NCBI RefSeq assembly: GCF_000244915.1
Contig: NZ_CM001442.1
Span: forward strand, 2,604,001 to 2,668,000
Reading direction: 5' to 3'
From: Bradyrhizobium sp. WSM471
GTDB lineage: Bacteria; Pseudomonadota; Alphaproteobacteria; Rhizobiales; Xanthobacteraceae
Length of the DNA stretch: 64,000 nt
The position numbers and the translations under genes were made by a program. The notes under the pieces are model-generated. The model was not told the DNA's origin, did not search any database, and saw nothing but the letters and a program-made list of their open reading frames with translations. How positions within the stretch are numbered: the stretch's first letter is position 1; each line of letters opens with the position of its first letter. This document shows, piece by piece, positions 28,653 through 36,523 of this stretch.

Positions 28653-29522
28653 ATGACCCAACCGACACCCCTCATCACCACCGAGCAACTCGCAGCCCAG
28701 CTCGGCGATCCCAACCTGCGCCTCTACGACTGCACGACCTACAACGAGCCGGTGCCACCAGGCAGCGATGTGCCCTATCACGCGGTGCCCGGCGACAAGA
28801 CGTTCGAGGCGGGCCACATCCCGGGCGCTGATTTTCTCGACCTGCAAGGCGAGTTCTCCGACGCCTCCGCGCAGCAGTTCTTCATGATGCCTGATGTGGC
28901 CCAGTTGGAGGCCGCCTTCGGCCGCCACGGCCTCGATGCATCCAAGTCCGTCGTGCTCTACAGCATCGGCACCATGATGTGGTCGACGCGGTTCTGGTGG
29001 ATGCTGCGCTCGCTCGGCGTCGATGCGCGCGTGCTCGATGGCGGCCTCGACAAATGGAAGGACGAGGGGCGCCCGATCGTAACAGGCGCGCCGAAGGGTT
29101 ATCCCGCCACGACCTTCAAGGCCACGCCGCGCGCAGGTTTCTTCGTCGACAAGAATGCAGTGAAGGCGCGGCTCGGCGATCCCGCGACTGTTATCGTCAA
29201 CGCGCTCGGTCCGCAGTTTCATCGCGGCCTCGAGCCGAGCCGCTACGGGCGGCCCGGCCGTGTTCCCGGCAGCGTGAACGTTCCCGCGGCAACGCTCACT
29301 AGTTCCGACAAGACGCTGACGACGCTCGCCGATGCCGAAGCCAAATTCGTTGCGGCAGGCGTCACCCGTGACAAGAATGTGATCTGCTATTGCGGTGGCG
29401 GCATCTCGGCGACGATCGACCTGCTGCTGCTGACGCAGCTCGGTTACGACAAGCTGACGCTATACGATGCCTCGATGGGCGAGTGGGCGAGGGATCCGGC
29501 GCTGCCGATCGAGACGGATTAG
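28653..29522 (+). CDS. sseA: Sulfurtransferase with tandem rhodanese domains (thiosulfate/3-mercaptopyruvate type)
   Basis: 289 residues made of two rhodanese folds. The N-terminal, non-catalytic domain contains FEAGHIPGADFLDL and VVLYSIGTMMWSTRFWWML; the C-terminal domain contains YGRPGRVPGSVNVP and the active-site loop NVICYCGGGISAT, whose Cys would carry the persulfide. Rhodaneses move sulfur from thiosulfate or 3-mercaptopyruvate to cyanide or protein acceptors; the loop does not settle which donor is used. The ATG is preceded by GGGAGGAG. The sigma-factor promoter begins 25 bases after its stop. Confidence 0.9.
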   Translation: MTQPTPLITTEQLAAQLGDPNLRLYDCTTYNEPVPPGSDVPYHAVPGDKTFEAGHIPGADFLDLQGEFSDASAQQFFMMPDVAQLEAAFGRHGLDASKSVVLYSIGTMMWSTRFWWMLRSLGVDARVLDGGLDKWKDEGRPIVTGAPKGYPATTFKATPRAGFFVDKNAVKARLGDPATVIVNALGPQFHRGLEPSRYGRPGRVPGSVNVPAATLTSSDKTLTTLADAEAKFVAAGVTRDKNVICYCGGGISATIDLLLLTQLGYDKLTLYDASMGEWARDPALPIETD

Positions 29523-29546
29523 GCCTCCGGGGGAGGCCAGAAAGTT

Positions 29547-29575
29547 GGGAACCTTTCCCTTGGGGCGGCATCCAA
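29547..29575 (+). promoter_or_regulatory. Candidate ECF promoter of the sigma-factor gene
   Basis: GGGAAC-N16-CATCCAA, 34 bases before the sigma-factor start codon. The identical arrangement with the same 16-base spacing recurs before the DUF4142 gene at 30323. GGGAAC is a typical ECF -35 element, so autoregulation is inferred. Confidence 0.65.
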
Positions 29576-29609
29576 TGTCCGGACGAAGCCAAACGAGCAG
29601 GTGACCGCC

Positions 29610-30314
29610 ATGCCACGGACCGCAGCCGGCCTATCCGCCGGCGCCAAAACATCGGAAATCCGGACCCTGGAAGCCGAACTGGTCGAGCGGGCGCGGGGCC
29701 GTGACGAGGCCGCGTTACGCGAGATCATGCAGGCCAACAACCGCAGGCTCTATCGTCTGGCGCGCGGAATTCTGCGCAGCGACAGCGAAGCCGAGGATGT
29801 CGTTCAGGAAACCTATGTCCGCGCCTTCACCCATCTCGACGGCTTCCGCGGCGAGTCCGGGCTGTCGACCTGGCTGTCGCGCATCGCCATCAACGAGGCG
29901 CTTGGCCGGGCGCGAAGCGCCAGGCCGCATGTCGAGCTCGGCTCGGTGCCCGAAGCGATGCTCGAGGCGCAGATCATCAAATTTCCCGTTTCTTCCGCAG
30001 GCGATCCGGAAAGGACCATGGCCCAACGTGAAATCCAGCGCGTCGTCGAGCGCGCCATCGATGAGTTGCCGCATGTCTTCCGCATGGTCTTCGTCGCACG
30101 CGTCATGGAAGGCATGAACATCGAGGAGACCGCCGAGCTGCTCGGCGTCAAGCCCGAGACCGTGAAGACGCGGCTGCACCGTGCGCGGACCATGCTGCGC
30201 GAGAACGTCGAGAAGGAGATTGGTCCGGTGGTGATGGATGCGTTCCCGTTCGCCGGGTGGCGCTGCGAGCGGCTCACTGTGTCAGTGCTGAAGCGGCTCG
30301 GCATCGGCGGCTGA
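29610..30314 (+). CDS. ECF-family RNA polymerase sigma factor
   Basis: 234 residues. Region 2 is visible at LYRLARGILRSDSEAEDVVQETYVRAFTHLDGFRGE, followed by LSTWLSRIAINEALGRAR; region 4 is MNIEETAELLGVKPETVKTRLHRARTMLRENVEKE with its helix-turn-helix. A ~30-residue N-terminal tail and a ~35-residue C-terminal tail after region 4 are somewhat longer than in minimal ECF factors. No anti-sigma gene is adjacent, so its control is not obvious. ATG 29610 is chosen because AGGTGA lies just before it; GTG 29601 is an alternative. Its own promoter matches that of the downstream DUF4142-cupredoxin pair. Confidence 0.93.
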   Translation: MPRTAAGLSAGAKTSEIRTLEAELVERARGRDEAALREIMQANNRRLYRLARGILRSDSEAEDVVQETYVRAFTHLDGFRGESGLSTWLSRIAINEALGRARSARPHVELGSVPEAMLEAQIIKFPVSSAGDPERTMAQREIQRVVERAIDELPHVFRMVFVARVMEGMNIEETAELLGVKPETVKTRLHRARTMLRENVEKEIGPVVMDAFPFAGWRCERLTVSVLKRLGIGG

Positions 30315-30322
30315 AGTTTTTC

Positions 30323-30351
30323 GGGAACGTTCGCGCCAGAGTCCCATCCAA
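30323..30351 (+). promoter_or_regulatory. Candidate ECF promoter of DUF4142-cupredoxin genes
   Basis: GGGAAC-N16-CATCCAA, matching the motif before the sigma gene at every specified position and in spacing; 54 bases before the DUF4142 start. It probably drives the two downstream exported proteins under the adjacent sigma factor. Confidence 0.65.
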
Positions 30352-30405
30352 CGCCTGTGAAGCAACGCGCCGGCAAAGCGTCCGGCACCACAGGAGTGTC
30401 AAACC

Positions 30406-30939
30406 ATGTTCGTTCGTTGGAGCGCGGCGATCGCCGCTGCAGTCTTGTTGTCGAGCCCCGCGCTGCTGCAAGACGCCAGAGCAGCCGACAAGCCGACCGA
30501 TCCGCAGATCGCCCATATCGCCTACACCGCGGGCGTGATCGATATCAACGCAGCCAAGCAGGCGCAGAAGAAGGCCAGGAACAAGGACGTGAAGGCGTTT
30601 GCCGAGGACATGCTGCGCGACCACGAGGCCGTCAACAAGCAGGCGCTCGCGCTGGTCAAGAAGCTGAACGTCACGCCTGAAGACAACGACACCAGCAAGG
30701 CGCTGTCGAAGCAGGCAAGCGAGAAGCTCGCCGAATTGGACAAGCTGAGCGGTGCGGCGTTCGACAAGGCCTATGTCGCGAACGAGGTCGCCTACCACAA
30801 GACGGTCAACGGCGCGCTGGAAACCCAGCTCATTCCATCCGCCAGCAATGCCGAACTGAAGAGCCTGCTGCAGACCGGCCTGAAAATCTTTCAGGGCCAT
30901 CAGCAGCACGCCGAGCATGTCGCGGCGGAGCTGAAATAG
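30406..30939 (+). CDS. Exported DUF4142 protein
   Basis: 177 residues with an N-terminal signal peptide (FVRWSAAIAAAVLLSSPALLQDARAA). The mature part is all-helical: DPQIAHIAYTAGVIDINAAKQAQKKA, VKAFAEDMLRDHEAVNKQALALVKKL and a C-terminal GHQQHAEHVAAEL, which matches DUF4142, a ferritin-like periplasmic family of unknown role. CAGGAG precedes the start. The cupredoxin gene follows after ten bases, so the two are co-transcribed. The promoter motif points to control by the upstream ECF sigma factor and hence a stress role. Confidence 0.9.
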   Translation: MFVRWSAAIAAAVLLSSPALLQDARAADKPTDPQIAHIAYTAGVIDINAAKQAQKKARNKDVKAFAEDMLRDHEAVNKQALALVKKLNVTPEDNDTSKALSKQASEKLAELDKLSGAAFDKAYVANEVAYHKTVNGALETQLIPSASNAELKSLLQTGLKIFQGHQQHAEHVAAELK

Positions 30940-30949
30940 GGAGGCGATG

Positions 30950-31267
30950 ATGCCGGGACGATTGTCCGCGATCGCGACAGCGGTCCTGCTCGTGGCGTTG
31001 GCCGTCCCGGCGCACGCTGCGACAATAGAGATCACGATGGAGAATCTCGAAGTGTCGCCGAAAGACGCTTCGGCGAAGGTCGGCGACACCATTGAATGGA
31101 TCAACAAGGACGTCTTCGCCCACACTGCGACGGCCAGGAACGGCGATTTCGACGTCAACCTGCCGGCGAAAAAATCAGGGACGTTGGTTTTGAAGAAGGC
31201 GGGCACGATCGATTATTACTGCCGCTTTCATCCCAACATGAAAGCGACGCTCAAGATCGAGCCTTAG
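30950..31267 (+). CDS. Exported cupredoxin (plastocyanin/amicyanin-like)
   Basis: 105 residues. Signal peptide RLSAIATAVLLVALAVPAHAA, then a small beta-sandwich domain. Type I copper ligands are visible: His in DVFAHTATARN, and Cys, His and Met in YYCRFHPNMKATL. It should bind one copper and shuttle electrons in the periplasm. ATG 30950 is preferred to the adjacent 30947 because of spacing from AGGGAGG. Operon partner of the DUF4142 gene, so probably part of the same ECF-controlled response. Confidence 0.92.
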   Translation: MPGRLSAIATAVLLVALAVPAHAATIEITMENLEVSPKDASAKVGDTIEWINKDVFAHTATARNGDFDVNLPAKKSGTLVLKKAGTIDYYCRFHPNMKATLKIEP

Positions 31268-31305
31268 CGGGCTGGGGGCGCATCCCCGTTTGCAGCGGAA
31301 ACTGG

Positions 31306-31331
31306 CCCCGCCCGCGTGGCGGGGTCATTTT
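31306..31331 (+). terminator. Probable terminator after the cupredoxin gene
   Basis: A 7-bp stem CCCCGCC/GGCGGGG with loop CGCGT, followed by TCATTTT. Confidence 0.6.
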
Positions 31332-31359
31332 CGGCAAGGCTTACTGCCTGGAGAAAGAC

Positions 31360-31626
31360 TTACTGTCTGGAAATGTCGACCGAGAATTCGCCGTTGCGGA
31401 TTCGGCCGGGAAAGCCTTCGACGAACTTCGCCACCGCGTCCTCGCCATAGGTGCCGACGAGCTCGGCAAGGGCCGCGAACAGGCTCGCCTGCGCCAGGCA
31501 GTCGCCGTCGACGCCATCATGGCGTGCTTCGGCCCAGGCCTCGTTGAGATAGCTCAGTGCGGCCTGTTTCTGCTCGTGATCGGGCAGCGGCGCGCGTGCG
31601 GGGGCGTAGGACACTGGATGGCTCAT
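31360..31626 (-). CDS. Hypothetical small protein
   Basis: 88 residues, soluble and mostly helical (EQKQAALSYLNEAWAEARHDG; CLAQASLFAALAELVGTYGEDAVAKFVEGFPGRI). No signal peptide or membrane helix. The start MSHPVSYAPA is preceded by GACGAG. No family recognised; it resembles many short Bradyrhizobium proteins. It is convergent with the cupredoxin gene and the intervening hairpin may stop both transcripts. Confidence 0.65.
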   Translation of the reverse strand: MSHPVSYAPARAPLPDHEQKQAALSYLNEAWAEARHDGVDGDCLAQASLFAALAELVGTYGEDAVAKFVEGFPGRIRNGEFSVDISRQ

Positions 31627-31764
31627 GAAACTCGTCGGGGCTGGGGCGCGATCCACGGCGATGCGCTGTGCGAGAGGTGTAGCACGCGGGTTAACGCCCG
31701 CTAGGCCACATCTTTAGGAACGGTTAACGGCTGTGTACAAAGTCGATGACAGGGTTCCCGCCGC

Positions 31765-31868
31765 TGTCATTCCGGGGCGCGCGCAGCGCGAGCCCGGAAT
31801 CCATCTGGTCGCAGAGACGGTGGAAGAATGGATTCCGGGCTCGCGACTTTGTCGCGCCCCGGAATGAC
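31765..31868. repeat. Palindromic repeat (GTCATTCCGGGGCGCG family)
   Basis: Arms GTCATTCCGGGGCGCG and CGCGCCCCGGAATGAC are perfect complements, with inner arms GAGCCCGGAATCCAT and ATGGATTCCGGGCTC. A strongly cruciform-prone intergenic element. Confidence 0.85.
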
Positions 31869-31879
31869 GAATGGAGAGT

Positions 31880-32257
31880 TCAGTTCGCGTAACGCGCCGT
31901 GAGATCGCGCGAGATCTTCGCGCCTTCCTCGATGTAGCGGCGGATCGCCACCGTCGCGGCCGGCGTGCAGCTCCGGTAGGTCTGCTGGAAACCGTTATAG
32001 CCGCGGTTGAAGCCGGCGATCATGCGGGTGCGGCGTTCGCCGGCGGGGGTTTCGGCATCGATCAGCGCCTGCATCTCGCTGCGCCATTTGTTGCCCTCGT
32101 TGGACCCGCAGATGCCGCGCAGATAGTGCAGCCCGCCGAGGATCTCCGCCAGCCGCTGCAAATCGCCGTCAAACGGCGCTGCCCCGTCCTGAGCCCTCGT
32201 GGGCACCGAGGCGCAGGCGAGAATCAGGGCAAAAATGGCCAAAAATCGCGTCGACAT
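31880..32257 (-). CDS. TIGR02301-family exported protein
   Basis: 125 residues. A signal peptide (MSTRFLAIFALILACASVPTRAQ) is followed by a short helical domain with LAEILGGLHYLRGICG near residue 40 and FNRGYNGFQQTYRSCTPAA near 90, a pattern I associate with the alphaproteobacterial TIGR02301 (DUF2385) family. Its role is unknown; likely periplasmic. Two Cys may form a disulfide. Last gene of a probable minus-strand trio with the Nudix and hypothetical genes upstream. Confidence 0.85.
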   Translation of the reverse strand: MSTRFLAIFALILACASVPTRAQDGAAPFDGDLQRLAEILGGLHYLRGICGSNEGNKWRSEMQALIDAETPAGERRTRMIAGFNRGYNGFQQTYRSCTPAATVAIRRYIEEGAKISRDLTARYAN

Positions 32258-32304
32258 CGGCCGGGTGTATGCCTCCTCGGGGCCGTGGACGCAAGGCGGG
32301 GCCG

Positions 32305-32739
32305 TCAGGGGCCGATCAGCCCGCGGGCGGACTGGATGACCTCTTCCAGCCCGCCGGTCAGCTTGAGGTCGCCAAGGCTCGCCAGGGCCTCCGGGGCGAT
32401 CCAGCGGTAGTCGTCGAGCTCGTCGTTGAGAACCGGCTCCCGGGCCACCCAGCGGGCGGCAAAGGACATGATCAGATAGTGGCCGGCGCCCGCCGCGGCC
32501 GGCAGCACTTCGCGCCAGCCCGCGAGCCCAACGATGTCGATATCGAGCCCGGTCTCCTCGTCGATCTCGCGCGCCAGCGCCTGGTGCAGCGATTCGCCGA
32601 ATTCGACCCGGCCGCCCGGCAGCGAATAGAACCCCTTTGCCGGCGAGCGTGCGCGACGGGTCAGAAGCACCTTGCCGTCTCGAAAAATCGCGGCACTGAC
32701 CGCGATCTGGGGACGGGAGGGCTGAACGATCGCAGCCAT
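32305..32739 (-). CDS. Nudix hydrolase
   Basis: 144 residues with an intact Nudix box, GGRVEFGESLHQALAREIDEETGLDI (consensus GX5EX7REUXEEXGU), preceded by TRRARSPAKGFYSLPG. Such enzymes hydrolyse nucleoside diphosphates linked to another group, often as sanitation of oxidised or surplus nucleotides; the short form without other domains leaves the substrate open. It lies 18 bases after the upstream hypothetical gene on the same strand. Confidence 0.93.
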   Translation of the reverse strand: MAAIVQPSRPQIAVSAAIFRDGKVLLTRRARSPAKGFYSLPGGRVEFGESLHQALAREIDEETGLDIDIVGLAGWREVLPAAAGAGHYLIMSFAARWVAREPVLNDELDDYRWIAPEALASLGDLKLTGGLEEVIQSARGLIGP

Positions 32740-32757
32740 GACTTCACCTGCTCGGGC

Positions 32758-33258
32758 CTAGTTCGCCATGATGGTGTCGATGTCGGCTTCCGCGCCGCCA
32801 TTGATGATGCCGCCGCAGGCCGCGATCAGCGGCTTGACCCACTGGGCGGCCTGCTCGGCGAGGCGAACGCGGGTCGTGTCCTTCTCGACCTCGCGCATGG
32901 CCGAGCCGACCGCCGTCAGGATCGAGGTCATGGTGTCGGTGAGGTGGTCGAACTGGGCGCGCACGTTCGGGTCGGCCTTTTCATAGGCCTCGATCGCCAG
33001 ATCCCGGGCCTTGAAATTCGAGGCGGTGAAATGCTCGGCATAGGACAGCGGCGACCAGGTCAGAAAATCTTCCGCGCATTCCGGCATGTCCGGCACCATT
33101 TCCAGTAGCATCACGGCTTCATTGAAATGGTTGAGATAGTCGGTGGCAAGCCCGGTCCGCGGGTTGATGTTGGCCACGCGCAGCCGCTCGGCCCAAGCCG
33201 CGGCCTCGGGCGCCGTCTGTCCATGCATTCGCGCCGGCTGGGAGACCGTTGAGCTCAT
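32758..33258 (-). CDS. Conserved hypothetical protein
   Basis: 166 residues, soluble and helical, with no signal peptide or membrane helix. Recognisable stretches are NHFNEAVMLLEMVPDMPECAEDFLTWSPLSYAEHF and FKARDLAIEAYEKADP. I cannot assign a family beyond an alphaproteobacterial conserved hypothetical. A second possible start is Met11. It heads the minus-strand set hypothetical-Nudix-TIGR02301 and diverges from the SRAP gene across 63 bases. Confidence 0.75.
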   Translation of the reverse strand: MSSTVSQPARMHGQTAPEAAAWAERLRVANINPRTGLATDYLNHFNEAVMLLEMVPDMPECAEDFLTWSPLSYAEHFTASNFKARDLAIEAYEKADPNVRAQFDHLTDTMTSILTAVGSAMREVEKDTTRVRLAEQAAQWVKPLIAACGGIINGGAEADIDTIMAN

Positions 33259-33321
33259 CTGCCGCAGTGTTAACGTTCGGGGTTAAAAGGACCTGAACGG
33301 ACCCTATATAGGCCCTCAAGG

Positions 33322-34077
33322 ATGTGTGGACGCTTCGTCATAACTTCGGCCCCCGCGGCTTTGCGGCAACTGTTCGGCTACATCGAGCAGCCGAACTTCC
33401 CGCCCCGGTTCAACGTGGCCCCGACACAACCGATTCCGGTCGTGCTGGCCGAGAACGGCGCGCGCCATTTTCGCCTGATGCGCTGGGGCCTGTTGCCGGG
33501 CTGGGTCAAGGATCCCCGCGGGTTTACGCTCCTGATCAATGCGCGTTCCGAGACGGTGCTGGAGAAGCCCGCCTTCAAACGCGCGATTCGCCGGCGGCGC
33601 GGCCTGATTCCGGCCGACGGCTATTACGAATGGAAGACGGAGGATGGCCGCAAGCAGCCATTCTTCATCCATCGTGCCGACGGCGCGCCGCTCGGCTTTG
33701 CCGCATTGTTCGAGACCTGGGTCGGGCCGAACGGCGAGGAACTCGACACGGTCGCGATCGTCACGGCGGCCGCAGGCGAGGATCTCGCCACGCTGCATGA
33801 TCGCGTGCCCGTCACCATCAGTCCGCGCGATTTCGAGCGCTGGCTCGACAGCCGCAGCGATGACGTCGATGCCGTGTTGCCGCTGATGACCGCGCCACCA
33901 ATCGGCGAATTCACCTGGCACCCGGTCTCCACCCGCGTCAACCGCGTCGTCAACGACGACGACCAGTTGCTGTTGCCGATCAGCGCGGAAGAGATGGAGG
34001 CGGAGGCTCCGAAGAAGAAGGTGGTGCGGAAAGCGGCGGCCGGGTCGGCCGATGACGGGCAGGGGTCGTTGTTTTAG
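33322..34077 (+). CDS. SRAP-domain protein (YedK/HMCES family)
   Basis: 251 residues. The mature enzyme begins with MCGRF, whose Cys2 becomes the N-terminal catalytic residue that cross-links abasic sites in single-stranded DNA. Other family marks are LINARSETV (Asn), ADGYYEWK (Glu) and WHPVSTRVN (His). A Lys/Ala-rich C-terminal tail (about 25 residues) follows the domain. The start must be the Met before Cys. The family protects stalled replication forks; the tail may aid DNA binding. Confidence 0.95.
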   Translation: MCGRFVITSAPAALRQLFGYIEQPNFPPRFNVAPTQPIPVVLAENGARHFRLMRWGLLPGWVKDPRGFTLLINARSETVLEKPAFKRAIRRRRGLIPADGYYEWKTEDGRKQPFFIHRADGAPLGFAALFETWVGPNGEELDTVAIVTAAAGEDLATLHDRVPVTISPRDFERWLDSRSDDVDAVLPLMTAPPIGEFTWHPVSTRVNRVVNDDDQLLLPISAEEMEAEAPKKKVVRKAAAGSADDGQGSLF

Positions 34078-34089
34078 GCGGCTTCGCCC

Positions 34090-35283
34090 TTACACGATCT
34101 CCCTCGCCCGCAACGCTGCGATCTCCGCCGCGTCGAACCCCAGTTCGCCCAGCACCGCGTCCGTATCCGCCCCCAGCTCCGGCGCCATGCGGTCCAACCT
34201 GCCGCCGCCATGCGCGAGCTTGAATCCGCTGCCGGCGAAACGAAGGCGGCCGTAGGGCGTATCGAGTTCCTGGATTGCGCCGCGCGCCTTGATCTGCGGA
34301 TGGTCGATGACTTCCTCGACCTTCCAGATGCTGGCGCAGGGCGCGCCGGCATCTTCCAGGATGGTCTCCCATTCGCGCGCCGGCCTGGCCGCGAGTGCCT
34401 GTTCGATGATGGCGCGCAGCGCCGGCTCGTTCTCGTTGCGCGCAAACCAGTCGGCAAAGCGCGGATCGCTGAGCGTGTCCTCACGGCCGAGCGCCGACAT
34501 CAGCGCGCGATATTGCTTCTCGTTGTTGACGGCGAGCAGGATGTGACCGTCGCCGCATCTAAACAAATTCGCCGTGGTCCTGCGGCTGACAGCCTGATTG
34601 CCCGACAGCTGCTGGCGATGGCCGGCGACCGACCAGTCCGCGACCTGCCCCGAGAGAAACGCCATCGTCGCCTCCAGCATGGAGACGTCGATCAGCTGGC
34701 CCTTGCCGGTGCGATCGCGCTGGTACAGCGCGCTCGACACGCCGAACGCAGCCGTGGCGCCCGACAGCACGTCGCACACCGCAAAGCCCGCACGCGTCGG
34801 GCCGGTTTCGGGATGACCCGTGATCGCCATGATGCCGGACAGCGCCTGCATCTTGCCATCATAGCCGGGGCGAAGCCGGTCCGGACCGGTCTGGCCGAAG
34901 CCTGATACCGCGCAGTAGATCAGTTTCGGATTGATCGCGGACAGCGCGTCATAGCCGATGCCGAGCTTGTCCATCACGCCGGGGCGGAAATTCTCCATGA
35001 CCACGTCGACCTGGCTCGCGAGCTTCTTCACGATCGCGATCGCATCCGGCTTTTGCAGATCGAGCGTCAGGCTGCGCTTGTTGCCGTTGATGGCCTGGAA
35101 CGCCGGCGCGAGGCCGCGCTCGGCCCATTCGCGCGAGAGCGGCGTGCGGCGCATGTCCTCGCCCTCGCGCCGCTCGACCTTGATGACGTCGGCGCCCAGC
35201 AGCGCGAGCTGGTAGCTCGCATAGGGGCCGGCCAGCACTTGCGTGAAGTCCAGGATCTTCACGCCCTCGAACGGTCGCGTCAC
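34090..35283 (-). CDS. Class III CoA-transferase (CaiB/BaiF family)
   Basis: 397 residues. Family marks are LDFTQVLAGPYASYQLALLGADVIKVE at the start, DVVMENFRPGVMDKLGIGYDAL, YCAVSGFGQTGP and the catalytic-Asp region AVCDVLSGATAAFG. Such enzymes move CoA between carboxylic acids by a mixed-anhydride mechanism; the acid cannot be deduced. It lies 36 bases downstream of the selenoprotein-B-like gene on the same strand and is probably co-transcribed, hinting at a shared catabolic pathway. Confidence 0.93.
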   Translation of the reverse strand: MTRPFEGVKILDFTQVLAGPYASYQLALLGADVIKVERREGEDMRRTPLSREWAERGLAPAFQAINGNKRSLTLDLQKPDAIAIVKKLASQVDVVMENFRPGVMDKLGIGYDALSAINPKLIYCAVSGFGQTGPDRLRPGYDGKMQALSGIMAITGHPETGPTRAGFAVCDVLSGATAAFGVSSALYQRDRTGKGQLIDVSMLEATMAFLSGQVADWSVAGHRQQLSGNQAVSRRTTANLFRCGDGHILLAVNNEKQYRALMSALGREDTLSDPRFADWFARNENEPALRAIIEQALAARPAREWETILEDAGAPCASIWKVEEVIDHPQIKARGAIQELDTPYGRLRFAGSGFKLAHGGGRLDRMAPELGADTDAVLGELGFDAAEIAALRAREIV

Positions 35284-35319
35284 GTCGCTCTCCCTGTTTC
35301 TTTTGGTTGTCGGAGGACG

Positions 35320-36249
35320 TCAGGCGGCGCGATTGCCGCGCGCGATCTCCTTCTGCTTGTCGAATTCGGCACGGCGGCGCGCCAGCTCTTCGGCTGAGAG
35401 CTGCGCGACGTTGTTGTAGTCGAGCTTCCAGGAGGCGTCCTCGCTCCAGCGCAGCGGCGACTGCATCGTGGTCTGCGGGCCGCTCGCGGTCTCCAGCAGT
35501 TTCAGCGCCAGCTCCAGCGTCTGCGCCTGCGAGGCGATGTCGTGCGGCTTGCCGGCGGAATTGCCGAGTGGGAAATCCGAGAACAGGAAGCGCGGCACGG
35601 CGGCGTGCTCGATGATGTCCTTGGCGCAACCCATGATCACGGTCGGAATGCCATTTGCCTCGAGATGCCGCGCCACCAGCGCTGTGGTCTGGTGGCAGAC
35701 CGGGCAGTTCGGCACCAGCACCGCGACATCGACCTTGTCGGCAAGGCAGCGCGCCAGGATCTCCGGCGCGTCGGTGTCGAGGGTGACGCGATGGCTGCGG
35801 TTGGTCGGCGCGCCGAAGAAGCGCGGGGCCACCTCGCCGACGCGCTCCGCAGCGCTCGCCTTCAAAAGCTGCGGCAGCGGAAACCAGCTGCCATTGTCGG
35901 TGGCCGTGGTGTGCTTGCGGTCGTAGCCGATATGCGAGATGCGAAGGTCGTGCTGCTTCGCCGTGTCGCCGTCATAGACCTGGTAGAATTTGGCGCCGCC
36001 ATTATACGCCGCGCCCGGCCCCTGGTCGCCCTTGGTGGGATCGTAAGGCGCGGCGGTCGTGATGATGGTGACGCGCGATTGCGACAGCGGCTTCTTCAGC
36101 GGCTGGAACGGCGCCTCGGTGTAGTGGGCCCAGCGATACGCCGTGGTGTAGCCGATCGCGGCGTAATAGTCCCGCGTGCGCTGCATATAGGGAATGGGGG
36201 CGTCATAGTCGGGCGCAAAGCCGAATTCGTCGTCGCGCGAAGCGGACAT
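35320..36249 (-). CDS. Glycine/betaine reductase component B-like protein (Cys in place of Sec)
   Basis: 309 residues resembling the GrdB/selenoprotein B family of glycine, sarcosine, betaine and proline reductases. The likely redox motif is VPNCPVCHQTTALVARHLE, where clostridial enzymes have selenocysteine; here both positions are Cys. A further mark is GIPTVIMGCAKDIIEHAAVPRFLFSDFPLGN. In an aerobic alphaproteobacterium and without GrdA, thioredoxin or the reductase core beside it, glycine fermentation is unlikely, so a different reductive or thiol-dependent cleavage is inferred. It precedes a class III CoA-transferase gene in the same transcription unit. Confidence 0.75.
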   Translation of the reverse strand: MSASRDDEFGFAPDYDAPIPYMQRTRDYYAAIGYTTAYRWAHYTEAPFQPLKKPLSQSRVTIITTAAPYDPTKGDQGPGAAYNGGAKFYQVYDGDTAKQHDLRISHIGYDRKHTTATDNGSWFPLPQLLKASAAERVGEVAPRFFGAPTNRSHRVTLDTDAPEILARCLADKVDVAVLVPNCPVCHQTTALVARHLEANGIPTVIMGCAKDIIEHAAVPRFLFSDFPLGNSAGKPHDIASQAQTLELALKLLETASGPQTTMQSPLRWSEDASWKLDYNNVAQLSAEELARRRAEFDKQKEIARGNRAA

Positions 36250-36362
36250 GGGGCGCGTCTCCTGGTTCTTGTTGGCGACAGACTAGAGATAGTTTTGGTG
36301 TTGCTCAACGGGGAGAGTGGTGGCGCAGGTCAGAATTGCACTGATAGAGCCAGGCTCGCTTT

Positions 36363-36506
36363 TTTCCCTCTCCCCTTGCGGGAGAGGGTGGCTCGCCGCG
36401 AAGCGGCGAGACGGGTGAGGGGTCTCTATCCGCATGCAACTGAGCTCGTGGAAACGTACCCCTCATCCGGAGCTTCGCGCCACCTTCTCCCGCAAGGGGA
36501 GAAGGA
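36363..36506. repeat. Intergenic palindrome (CCCTCTCCCC family)
   Basis: CCCTCTCCCCTTGCGGGAGAGGG at the left and CTTCTCCCGCAAGGGGAGAAG at the right, with an inner GCTCGCCGCGAAGCGGCGAG hairpin and GTGAGGGGT/ACCCCTCAT arms. Related to 24121-24243. Confidence 0.75.
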
Positions 36507-36523
36507 AGAAAGCAGCTCGGCAC

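Noticed and set aside
27138..29222. A 694-codon minus-strand frame over the dihydroorotase and sulfurtransferase genes
   Set aside because: Same GC-driven shadow effect; the plus-strand genes have full domain signatures.
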